A DNA stretch of 7,784 bases from an uncultured Lachnospiraceae bacterium. GTDB lineage: Bacteria; Bacillota; Clostridia; Lachnospirales; Lachnospiraceae. The stretch's first letter is position 1. Every line of letters begins with the position of its first letter. A model generated the notes under the pieces. That model was not told the origin of the DNA. It was given only the letters and a program-made list of their open reading frames with translations, and did no database searches. The stretch is from NCBI GenBank assembly GCA_937891165.1, contig CALAEX010000108.1, forward strand, positions 1 through 7,784, given 5' to 3'. Of the stretch, positions 1 to 5,834 are shown piece by piece. The position numbers and the translations under genes were made by a program.

Positions 1-496
1 CTAATTCAATTGCTTTATCTACTTGACCACTATGTTTATATGCATATATGATGGAGCCATTCACCCAATTCCGAATTTCATTATCTGTACAATTATCCAG
101 AACATAGTGTCCTACTTCTATGGCTTTGTTTGGATTAACTCTTTGAAATGCATATACGAACCATGCCATCAAAGTAAAATTTCCCGGATATTTTTTTAAT
201 CCATCCTCTATAACGCATCTCATTTCTTCACCTTTATAGTGAGTGTCACATTCCTGACATTGTTCCACAATACTTTTTACTTCTTCTTCCTCTTTTTCAT
301 TTTCTGTTCCAAGTAAAAAATCAACCGTAACACCAAAGAAATTTGCTATCGCTGGCAATAGTGTAATATCTGGATAACTCTCATTTCTTTCCCAACGACT
401 CACTGCTTGAAATGTAACTCCAAGTCTTTCTGATAACATTTCTTGTGATAAATCTGCATTTTTACGTAATTTTCTTATATTTAATCCAATATTCAT
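1..496 (-). CDS. XRE-family helix-turn-helix regulator with TPR-like C-terminal region, partial
   Basis: This is a probable cytoplasmic DNA-binding transcriptional regulator. The reading frame stays open from an ATG at 494-496 to the left edge, giving 165 residues with no stop, so the C-terminus lies outside the window. Residues about 5-62 form a Cro/C1-type HTH domain: the segments LSQEMLSERLGVT and AVSRWERNESYPD are the classic recognition-helix region, and the domain ends in FFGVTVDFLLG. An acidic linker (residues 65-73) follows. The rest is helical with TPR-like spacing, including a Cys-x-x-Cys pair at residues 80-83 and another Cys at 94 whose role is unclear. A GGAG ribosome site at 505-508, 8 bases from the ATG, supports the start. 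Regulators of this layout are often autoregulated or govern a neighbour, and the palindrome at 521-530 fits that. The regulated target cannot be told from the sequence. Confidence 0.88.
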   Translation of the reverse strand, partial: MNIGLNIRKLRKNADLSQEMLSERLGVTFQAVSRWERNESYPDITLLPAIANFFGVTVDFLLGTENEKEEEEVKSIVEQCQECDTHYKGEEMRCVIEDGLKKYPGNFTLMAWFVYAFQRVNPNKAIEVGHYVLDNCTDNEIRNWVNGSIIYAYKHSGQVDKAIEL

Positions 497-504
497 ATTA
501 TTAT

Positions 505-508
505 CTCC
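505..508 (-). promoter_or_regulatory. Ribosome binding site of the XRE regulator
   Basis: Read on the minus strand this is GGAG, 8 bases before the ATG at 494-496. It fixes the start of a gene whose other end is outside the window. Confidence 0.7.
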
Positions 509-520
509 AAAAATAATTTT

Positions 521-530
521 TCAGTACTGA
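521..530. promoter_or_regulatory. Perfect palindrome TCAGTACTGA, candidate operator
   Basis: TCAGTACTGA is its own reverse complement. It lies directly downstream of the -10 box of the XRE gene (538-543), covering the predicted transcription start and first transcribed bases. That is where a repressor would block its own promoter. XRE-family dimers typically bind short palindromes, so autoregulation is a reasonable inference, but nothing shows binding and a 10-bp palindrome can arise by chance. Confidence 0.4.
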
Positions 531-537
531 TAACATT

Positions 538-566
538 ATTATAATAGGCGAATAGCAGGAAATCAA
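538..566 (-). promoter_or_regulatory. Sigma-A promoter of the XRE regulator
   Basis: On the minus strand the -35 box is TTGATT (561-566), followed by a 17-base spacer and a perfect -10 TATAAT (538-543). The predicted start is near 531, giving a leader of about 35 bases before the regulator's ATG. Confidence 0.75.
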
Positions 567-660
567 TAAACTAGAATCGGAAAAAATTTCAATCATCAGT
601 TGAGTTTATAAGGCAAAACAGTCATTGGAATTATTTACTTTGGTTAAAATAATAAAAAAG

Positions 661-837
661 TTATATACTGATATCAATATTTTGCCCAAGATGTGGGTTT
701 ACTGATTGTTCCATTAGTCGAATCATCATTGCACCAGATTGTTCCATTGTATCTAATGTTTTAGAGAGCATAGCAACGTTGTATTGGTTTGTTACTTCTA
801 TTTGAGACATTGCAATAGATAATGCTGGGATGTCCAT
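661..837 (-). CDS. YjfB-family small protein (putative motility protein)
   Basis: A complete 58-residue frame begins MDIPALSIAMSQ and ends in GQNIDISI before a TAA at 661-663. An early 'PALSxxMSQ' segment, a central helix rich in Met, Leu and Gln (AMLSKTLDTMEQSGAMMIRL), and a short polar tail match the YjfB-like family, named after a Bacillus subtilis protein and labelled putative motility protein. No biochemical role is firmly established for the family, so the motility link is knowledge by name only. The protein has no signal peptide or membrane segment. A strong AAAGGAG site at 847-853, 9 bases upstream, supports the start. No flagellar or chemotaxis gene lies in the window. No clear promoter or terminator was found for it. 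The segment between its stop and the XRE promoter (567-660) holds nothing else recognisable. Confidence 0.82.
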   Translation of the reverse strand: MDIPALSIAMSQIEVTNQYNVAMLSKTLDTMEQSGAMMIRLMEQSVNPHLGQNIDISI

Positions 838-846
838 AAATATCCA

Positions 847-853
847 CTCCTTT
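847..853 (-). promoter_or_regulatory. Strong ribosome binding site of the yjfB-like gene
   Basis: Minus-strand AAAGGAG, 9 bases before the ATG at 835-837. It is the main evidence that this short frame is translated. Confidence 0.75.
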
Positions 854-904
854 CATAAAAAATAGGATATACAGAAAGAGAAATTTGTGATATACTATAA
901 GTTG

Positions 905-924
905 GATACAGATGGAATTGTATC
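905..924. repeat. Inverted repeat GATACA-N8-TGTATC
   Basis: Six-base perfect arms (905-910 and 919-924) are separated by eight bases in the spacer between the divergent yjfB-like and trxB genes. The spacing is about two helical turns overall, like a dimer operator. It is not placed at a recognised promoter box, so its function is uncertain. Confidence 0.25.
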
Positions 925-978
925 ATGCTAATAGATATCTCATTATATTATAACAAGTATTTGATTCTATGGCAATGA

Positions 979-1007
979 TTGAAAAAGAAAAGTTACAATT
1001 ATATTAT
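979..1007 (+). promoter_or_regulatory. Sigma-A promoter of trxB
   Basis: The -35 box is TTGAAA (979-984), followed by a 17-base spacer and -10 TATTAT (1002-1007). Transcription would start near 1014, just before the AAAGGA ribosome site at 1015-1020, giving a very short leader of about 13 bases. The TTG of the -35 box is the first possible start codon of the open frame, which argues against translation beginning there. Confidence 0.55.
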
Positions 1008-1014
1008 GAGGCAG

Positions 1015-1020
1015 AAAGGA
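1015..1020 (+). promoter_or_regulatory. Ribosome binding site that sets the trxB start
   Basis: AAAGGA lies 6 bases before the ATG at 1027. The upstream in-frame candidates, TTG 979 and ATG 1006, have no purine-rich site at proper spacing. Confidence 0.75.
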
Positions 1021-1026
1021 AGAGGT

Positions 1027-1944
1027 ATGTACGATTTAATTATTATTGGGGCAGGTCCAGCAGGGCTTTCAGCAGCAGTATATGCAGCTAGAGCAGAATT
1101 GAAATTTCTTGTATTAGAAAAAGAAATGATGAGTGGCGGACAGATAATCAATACGTATGAAGTGGACAACTATCCAGGATTATTTCATATGGGTGGTTTT
1201 GATTTAGCGATGAAACTTCGGGAACATGCAGATTCTTTGGGAGCTTCTTTTGTAACTGGAGAGGTAGAAAGAATAGAAACTATTCCAACTGGCAAGAAAG
1301 TATGCTGTAAAGATGGAGCAGAGTATGAAACAAAAACAGTGATTGTTTCAGGTGGTGCAAAACATCGAAAACTTTTAGTGCCAGGAGAGGACAAGTTATC
1401 TGGTTCGGGGGTTTCTTATTGTGCAACTTGTGATGGTGCGTTTTTCCGTAACAAAGAGGTAGCTGTCATTGGTGGTGGAGATGTAGCAATAGAGGATGCT
1501 ATTTTCCTTGCACGTTTATGTAAGAAAGTTTATGTGGTACATCGTAGAGATACGTTTCGTGCAGCAAAAACATTAGTTTCTCGTTTGGCTTCCATGGAAA
1601 ATGTAGAATTTGTCTATGATAGTGTAGTAAAAGAAATTCGAGGTAGTTTTAAAGTAGAATCTGTGTTATTGGAAAACAAAAAGACTGAGGAAGAAAGAGA
1701 AATTTTTTTGGATGGTGTATTTATTGCAGTAGGTATGTTGCCAGAAACAAAGATTTATGAAAATTTAGTGAAGTTAGATGAGATAGGCTATATTGTAGCA
1801 GATGAAACAGGAATTACTTCTGACCCTGCTATTTTTGCGGCGGGAGATATTCGAACAAAAGCGTTACGTCAGGTAGTAACAGCAGCAGCAGATGGTGCAA
1901 ATGCAGTGCAGAGTGTAGAAAGATACTTGGCACAACAAGATTAA
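1027..1944 (+). CDS. trxB: Thioredoxin-disulfide reductase (NADPH, FAD)
   Basis: This cytoplasmic flavoenzyme passes electrons from NADPH through FAD and an active-site disulfide to thioredoxin. From the chosen start it has 305 residues, a normal length for the low-molecular-weight bacterial class. The FAD-binding GxGxxG motif (GAGPAG, residues 8-13) is at the N-terminus, the redox-active CATC is at residues 132-135, and the NADPH-domain glycine motif GGGDVA is at 149-154. HRRDTFRA (172-179) has the arginines that contact the NADPH phosphate, and a second FAD motif, GDIR with RQVVTAAADGANA, is at about 273-293. The frame could extend 16 codons upstream to a TTG, but this would run through the promoter, so the ATG after AAAGGA is preferred. 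No thioredoxin gene is adjacent. The NlpC/P60 gene follows after 24 bases, so the two are probably co-transcribed. Confidence 0.95.
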   Translation: MYDLIIIGAGPAGLSAAVYAARAELKFLVLEKEMMSGGQIINTYEVDNYPGLFHMGGFDLAMKLREHADSLGASFVTGEVERIETIPTGKKVCCKDGAEYETKTVIVSGGAKHRKLLVPGEDKLSGSGVSYCATCDGAFFRNKEVAVIGGGDVAIEDAIFLARLCKKVYVVHRRDTFRAAKTLVSRLASMENVEFVYDSVVKEIRGSFKVESVLLENKKTEEEREIFLDGVFIAVGMLPETKIYENLVKLDEIGYIVADETGITSDPAIFAAGDIRTKALRQVVTAAADGANAVQSVERYLAQQD

Positions 1945-1968
1945 AAAAGTTAGGAAACGAGGACATAC

Positions 1969-3396
1969 ATGAAGCATACAAAAGCATTAGTTGTAGTTTT
2001 AGCTGCATTGATGACAGTGTCACCAATGCAACTAAGTAAAGCAGAGGAAGCAAATAAGGATGTATCAAATGAGGATATTCCAAAGGATGCTGTTTTAGAA
2101 GTGATACAAGAAGGAACTCAACCAGTTATGAAAATGGCAGAGGCTGTAGAGCCTGTTAGTTTAGCAAGAACAGTGAGTATGACAAATCCTATTAGTACAG
2201 GAACAGAAATTTTACCAGATTCTGGAATTGCTGGGATTACATTGCTTCTAAACGATTATTATAACAATAAGACAGAAGGAGAAGAGGATGCGATTTATGT
2301 AGATGGTATTCGTATGATGGCAGTACATCGTGTCCCTTCTCCATATGAAAATCTCGGAATTGCGAATGTAAGTAATTATGTTAATATTCGTTCTGGTCCA
2401 TCTACGGATTATGAAATTTTAGGTAAGTTATACAAAGGTTGTGTAGCGAATATTTTAGGGTATGAAGGAGATTGGGTAAAAATCCAATCTGGTAATTTGG
2501 AAGAAGGTTACATAAAAGCAGAATATTTATTAATTGGTTGGGATGCTGAAGCAAAAATTCAAGAATATTGTGATAGAATTGCTACAGTGAATTGTTCTGT
2601 TTTAAATGTGCGTACTGGTATGAGTACCTCTGATTCGATTTATGACCAGATTCCAAGAGGAGAATCTTACTATGTAGCAGAAGAATATGAAGAATGGGTA
2701 AAAATTGTCTTAGGTGAAGATGATGCTACAGGTAGAGAGCATACAGGTTATGTTTTTAAACAGTATGTAGATATGAGTTATGAGTTCCAGTATGCAATAA
2801 CAATAGAAGAAGAACGTGCCATAAAGGAAGCAGAAGAGGCGGCACGTAAGGCGGAACAAGAGCGTTTAAGAAAATTAGCAGAAGAAGAGGCAAAGAAAAA
2901 GGCGGCAGCAGAAGCAAAGGCAAAAGCAGAAGCAGATGCAAAAAAGGCAGCAGAACAAAAGAAAGCAGAAGAAGCAAAACAAAAGTTACAGGAGCAGGCA
3001 AATTTATCTACAGATGCAGCGAAACTTCGTAAGGAAATAGCTTCTTATGCAATTAAATTTGTAGGTAATCCATATAAATGGGGTGGTACAAGTTTGACAA
3101 AAGGTGCAGATTGTTCTGGATTTGTTCAGTCTATTTATAAACAGTTTGGTTATACGATACCAAGAACTTCAAAAGAACAATCAAAAGGTGCAGGTTATTG
3201 TTATGTAACACCAAATGAAGCAAATTTATTGCCGGGTGATTTAATTTTCTATACAGATAGTAAAGGGGTAGTAGACCATGTTGCTATGTATATAGGAGAT
3301 GGAAAAATAGTACATGCAGCAAGTAAACGTTCTGGTATTATTATTTCTAGCTATTTAACACGTACACCATATAAAGCACGTCGTGTGATACAATAG
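1969..3396 (+). CDS. Exported SH3/NlpC-P60 peptidoglycan hydrolase
   Basis: The 475-residue protein is a probable secreted cell-wall endopeptidase of the C40 cysteine peptidase family, which cuts D-Glu/mDAP-type stem-peptide bonds. A signal peptide covers residues 1-25: a short basic start, a hydrophobic core (ALVVVLAALMTV) and a cleavage-like SKA|EE. A low-complexity segment follows. Two bacterial SH3 domains lie at about 131-190 (YVNIRSGPSTDYEILGKL) and 204-268 (LNVRTGMSTSDSIYDQIP), and both should bind the wall. Residues about 278-345 form a long Ala/Glu/Lys coiled coil. The C-terminal NlpC/P60 domain (about 354-475) has the catalytic Cys382 in DCSGF, His437 in DHVAMYIG and His449 in VHAAS. 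A GAGGA ribosome site at 1959-1963 lies 5 bases before the ATG. It sits 24 bases after trxB and is followed by a terminator. The exact bond cut and the cell-cycle role are not visible. Confidence 0.93.
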   Translation: MKHTKALVVVLAALMTVSPMQLSKAEEANKDVSNEDIPKDAVLEVIQEGTQPVMKMAEAVEPVSLARTVSMTNPISTGTEILPDSGIAGITLLLNDYYNNKTEGEEDAIYVDGIRMMAVHRVPSPYENLGIANVSNYVNIRSGPSTDYEILGKLYKGCVANILGYEGDWVKIQSGNLEEGYIKAEYLLIGWDAEAKIQEYCDRIATVNCSVLNVRTGMSTSDSIYDQIPRGESYYVAEEYEEWVKIVLGEDDATGREHTGYVFKQYVDMSYEFQYAITIEEERAIKEAEEAARKAEQERLRKLAEEEAKKKAAAEAKAKAEADAKKAAEQKKAEEAKQKLQEQANLSTDAAKLRKEIASYAIKFVGNPYKWGGTSLTKGADCSGFVQSIYKQFGYTIPRTSKEQSKGAGYCYVTPNEANLLPGDLIFYTDSKGVVDHVAMYIGDGKIVHAASKRSGIIISSYLTRTPYKARRVIQ

Positions 3397-3420
3397 TAAG
3401 GTATTATAGAAAATAGGGGA

Positions 3421-3446
3421 AGGCAAGCAGTTGCTTGCCTTTCTTT
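3421..3446 (+). terminator. Intrinsic terminator after the trxB-NlpC/P60 unit
   Basis: An 8-bp perfect stem (AGGCAAGC / GCTTGCCT) with an AGTT loop spans 3421-3440 and is followed by TTCTTT. It lies 24 bases after the hydrolase stop codon. Confidence 0.85.
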
Positions 3447-3464
3447 CCGTACTTTTAATAATAT
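3435..3464 (+). promoter_or_regulatory. Possible promoter of the MATE gene
   Basis: A TTGCCT -35 (3435-3440) and a TAATAT -10 (3459-3464) are separated by 18 bases. The -35 lies inside the 3' arm of the preceding terminator and the -10 is only a four-of-six match, so this is a weak call. The alternative TATAAA at 3462-3467 has a better box but a spacer of 21 bases. Confidence 0.3.
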
Positions 3465-3489
3465 AAAATTATAGAAAGGAAAAATTTTT

Positions 3490-4857
3490 ATGGAAAATTC
3501 AAGGGAAAAAAGGCTTGGTACAGAGCCACTTGGACCGCTGATTTTTAAATTAGCATTACCAGGAATTGCAGCACAGTTAATCAATGTGCTTTATAACATG
3601 GTAGACCGTATGTATATTGGCCGTATTCCAGAAGGAGGAGCAGATGCCTTAGCGGGGCTTGGGGTTTGTCTTCCGATTATTGTATTGATTTCTGCATTTA
3701 GTGCATTTCCTGGAATGGGTGGACCTCCATTAGCTGCGATTCAACTTGGAAAAGGGGATAAAGAACGAGCAGAAAAGATTTTAGGAAATGCAGTAACAAT
3801 GTTAATTGCATTTTCCATTTTGTTAACTATCTTTTTTAGTATTTTTAAAGAGCCAATTTTATATGCGTTTGGAGCAAGTGATGAAACGATTGGATATGCT
3901 CTAGATTATATCAATATTTATTTAGTTGGTACGATTGCGGTACAACTTGCATTAGGATTAAATTCTTATATTAGTTGTCAAGGAAATGCAAAAGTAGCAA
4001 TGTTATCAGTGTTAATTGGTGCGGTGTTAAACATTGTGCTTGACCCAATTTTTATTTTTAATTTAAATATGGGAGTAAAAGGTGCGGCTTTAGCAACGAT
4101 TATTTCTCAAACTTGTAGTGCTATTTGGGTTGTAGGTTTTTTGATTTCTAAAAAATCGATTATTCGTATTAAAAAAGAAAATTTGAAATTAGAAGGAAAA
4201 ACAGTTGGAAAGATATTTGCATTAGGTAGTGCTCCTTTTGTAATACAGTCCACAGAGGCTTTTGTTACAATTGCGTTAAATAGTGGATTACAAAAATATG
4301 GTGGGGATTTGGGTGACTTGTATGTTGGTTCGTTAACTATTCTACAAAGTGTTATGCAGTTGATTGTTGTTCCTATCAATGGTATGACACAGGGAGTACA
4401 GCCAATTATTAGTTATAATTATGGTGCAGAGAATTTTGATAGAGTAAAAAAGACATTTAAAATTTTAGTGACGATTGATTTATGTATTACGATAACAGCT
4501 TGTCTTTTGACACAGTTCATTCCGGGGGTATTTGCTTCTATTTTTACACCGGAAGCAGAATTAATTGCATTAGTAGAAAAAGTAATGCCAATTTTCTTTG
4601 CAGGGATTTGGATTTTTGGTGTTCAAATGGCATGTCAAAGTACCTTTATGGGAATGGGACAAGCGAAAGTTTCTCTATTCCTTGCATTACTTAGAAAAGT
4701 AATTTTATTGATTCCATTATCATTGATTTTACCAAACTTTTTTGGTGTCATTGGTATTTTCTATGCAGAACCAATTGCGGATGTTTTGGCTGCGATTACA
4801 ACAGGATGTGTATTCTTTGTGGTGGTGCGGAAATTGTTAAAAATAGAAAGTAAATAA
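3490..4857 (+). CDS. MATE-family multidrug/cation efflux transporter
   Basis: This is an integral membrane antiporter of 455 residues, the usual MATE length, which exports cationic drugs or metabolites in exchange for Na+ or H+. The protein is hydrophobic throughout, in a pattern consistent with 12 membrane segments in two MatE halves. The N-terminal region has PGIAAQLINVLYNMVDRMYIG (about 24-44), a conserved MATE helix-1 signature, and GMGGPPLAAIQLGKGD (75-90), typical of the MepA-like branch. The first half continues with QGNAKVAM (164-171) and NIVLDPIFIF (181-190). The second half repeats these themes: QGVQPIISYNYGA (301-313) and MGMGQAKVSLFLALLRK (387-403). A GAAAGGA ribosome site at 3474-3480 lies 9 bases before the ATG. 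The gene stands alone between two hairpins. Substrate and coupling ion cannot be told, and no dedicated regulator is adjacent. Confidence 0.93.
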   Translation: MENSREKRLGTEPLGPLIFKLALPGIAAQLINVLYNMVDRMYIGRIPEGGADALAGLGVCLPIIVLISAFSAFPGMGGPPLAAIQLGKGDKERAEKILGNAVTMLIAFSILLTIFFSIFKEPILYAFGASDETIGYALDYINIYLVGTIAVQLALGLNSYISCQGNAKVAMLSVLIGAVLNIVLDPIFIFNLNMGVKGAALATIISQTCSAIWVVGFLISKKSIIRIKKENLKLEGKTVGKIFALGSAPFVIQSTEAFVTIALNSGLQKYGGDLGDLYVGSLTILQSVMQLIVVPINGMTQGVQPIISYNYGAENFDRVKKTFKILVTIDLCITITACLLTQFIPGVFASIFTPEAELIALVEKVMPIFFAGIWIFGVQMACQSTFMGMGQAKVSLFLALLRKVILLIPLSLILPNFFGVIGIFYAEPIADVLAAITTGCVFFVVVRKLLKIESK

Positions 4858-4892
4858 ATCTTTTTCAATAAGTTTTTTGCTTTTGAATAACT

Positions 4893-4945
4893 AGAGACGT
4901 AGTCCCACTAAGCTCGAAACTACCTCGCTAAGTGGGAACGTCTCT
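4893..4945. repeat. 53-base imperfect stem-loop, copy A of a repeated element
   Basis: The outer arms AGAGACGT (4893-4900) and ACGTCTCT (4938-4945) pair perfectly. After a two-base bulge, TCCCACT (4903-4909) pairs with AGTGGGA (4931-4937), and after an A-A mismatch AGC (4911-4913) pairs with GCT (4927-4929). This leaves a 13-base loop at 4914-4926. It sits between the convergent MATE and manganese catalase genes, where it may end transcription from either side, but neither flank carries a proper T-run. Read on the minus strand, bases 4948-4905 align without gaps with 7741-7784 on the plus strand (31 of 44 identical by hand count), so it belongs to a dispersed element. Confidence 0.75.
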
Positions 4946-4967
4946 TTATAGTTCAGCATCGTATCGA

Positions 4968-5639
4968 CTAAGATGAAAAAGATGGTGGTTTTACTTCTGT
5001 TTTTGGAAATGTAGCATTATTGGGAGAAGGCTCCGACATACTAAAGTACATTTTTGCAGCCTTGGTTGTGCCAAAATCACGATTGGAGCCAGTATCTTGC
5101 ACTTTATTGAAAGCTTCACGAAACATAGCATTATGAGCTTCTTCACGATTTAATAGGAAGTCTATAGTTTCCTTTACTTTTTTATCTTCAATTTGACGAT
5201 AAAGATACTCATATACTACTTTTGCTCTTTGTTCAGAAGCAATATTAGAAAGTAAATCTGCACATAAGTCTCCTGTTACAGTAACATAATCCGCAGTCCA
5301 AGAATATCCAGAAGCATTGATAAGTCCCGGATTTAAACCAAGTAATACATGAGATTGGATTTCACCAGCAGGAACGGAAACTGCATTCACATCATGTCCA
5401 TTTAAAAGATGAATGGTTTGAGCAATCATTTCCATATGACCGAGTTCTTCTGCCGCAATATCCAAAAATAAATCTTTAATTTCAGGGTCTTTGATACGGA
5501 AACTTTGAGACATATATTGCATAGCTGCTTTTAATTCTCCATTTGCTCCGCCTAGTTGTTCTTGCAAAAGAGCTGCATATTGTGGGTTTGGTCGTTCAAT
5601 AGCAACAGGATGGAATAATTCTTTTTCGTGTTTAAACAT
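4968..5639 (-). CDS. Manganese catalase (ferritin-like di-manganese fold)
   Basis: The predicted cytoplasmic enzyme breaks hydrogen peroxide into water and oxygen without haem. The family's dinuclear manganese ligands are all visible: Glu35 in GANGELKAAMQY, Glu65 and His68 in AEELGHME, Glu136 in ASEQRAK, and His169 in EEAHN. The order and spacing match the Lactobacillus plantarum-type enzyme. At 223 residues it is shorter than that enzyme (about 270) and nearer CotJC-type spore coat members, but no cotJA or cotJB partner lies nearby, so a coat role is not supported. The last 22 residues are a Ser/Pro-rich tail (SEPSPNN to PPSFSS). The start is supported by a GAGGT site at 5647-5651, 7 bases upstream. 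It is transcribed alone, with the kinase terminator upstream and the hairpin at 4893-4945 downstream. No good sigma-A -35 was found, so it may need another sigma factor or an activator. Confidence 0.9.
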   Translation of the reverse strand: MFKHEKELFHPVAIERPNPQYAALLQEQLGGANGELKAAMQYMSQSFRIKDPEIKDLFLDIAAEELGHMEMIAQTIHLLNGHDVNAVSVPAGEIQSHVLLGLNPGLINASGYSWTADYVTVTGDLCADLLSNIASEQRAKVVYEYLYRQIEDKKVKETIDFLLNREEAHNAMFREAFNKVQDTGSNRDFGTTKAAKMYFSMSEPSPNNATFPKTEVKPPSFSS

Positions 5640-5691
5640 GGAAGATACCTCACTTTTTTTTGATTCAATTGTTATTATTGTTAGTAGGGAG

Positions 5692-5703
5692 ATAAAATTT
5701 TAT
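5692..5703. promoter_or_regulatory. Perfect 12-bp palindrome ATAAAATTTTAT, possible operator
   Basis: The palindrome lies about 55 bases upstream of the manganese catalase start. It overlaps TATAAA (minus strand, 5699-5704), the best -10 candidate for that gene. Peroxide or metal regulators of the Fur/PerR family bind AT-rich palindromes, but this one does not match the PerR consensus well. AT-rich palindromes are common by chance here. Confidence 0.25.
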
Positions 5704-5777
5704 ACTATTTCGAAAAGAAATAAGAGTATGGTAAAAAATAATGAGTGAGTTTAGAGAATTTTTAGAAGAACAGTGAT

Positions 5778-5819
5778 AAAAAAAACAGCCCCTTATCATA
5801 AGATAAAGAGCTGTTTTTT
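5778..5819 (-). terminator. Intrinsic terminator after the ROK kinase
   Basis: AAAAAACAGC (5780-5789) pairs with GCTGTTTTTT (5810-5819), with a further inner stem TTATC/GATAA around the loop ATAA at 5798-5801. On the minus strand the stem is followed by eight Ts, 15 bases after the kinase stop. It separates the kinase from the manganese catalase. The remaining spacer (5704-5777) holds nothing else clear. Confidence 0.88.
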
Positions 5820-5834
5820 GCATCTGTATTATGT

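Noticed and set aside
430..537. 11-bp direct repeat CTGATAACATT (430-440 and 527-537)
   Set aside because: One copy lies inside the regulator's coding region and the second overlaps the palindrome; in AT-rich DNA this is probably chance.
1829..2083. Minus-strand open frame across the trxB-hydrolase junction
   Set aside because: It is Leu-rich antisense sequence of two well-supported genes and has no family signature.
2756..3001. Minus-strand Leu/Pro-rich open frame
   Set aside because: It is the antisense shadow of the Ala/Glu/Lys coiled coil, whose GCA/GAA/AAG codons read as Leu, Phe and Pro on the other strand. It has no ribosome site, and the plus-strand gene is certain.
3351..3584. Minus-strand frame across the hydrolase/MATE gap
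   Set aside because: It runs through a terminator hairpin and two genuine coding regions and resembles no family.
4482..4694. Second plus-strand frame inside the MATE gene
   Set aside because: It is out of frame with a full-length transporter of normal size and has a biased composition, so neither a frameshift nor an overlapping gene is supported.
5692..5703. PerR box upstream of the manganese catalase
   Set aside because: The palindrome is AT-rich and well placed but does not follow the TTATAAT-N-ATTATAA pattern, so naming PerR is not justified.
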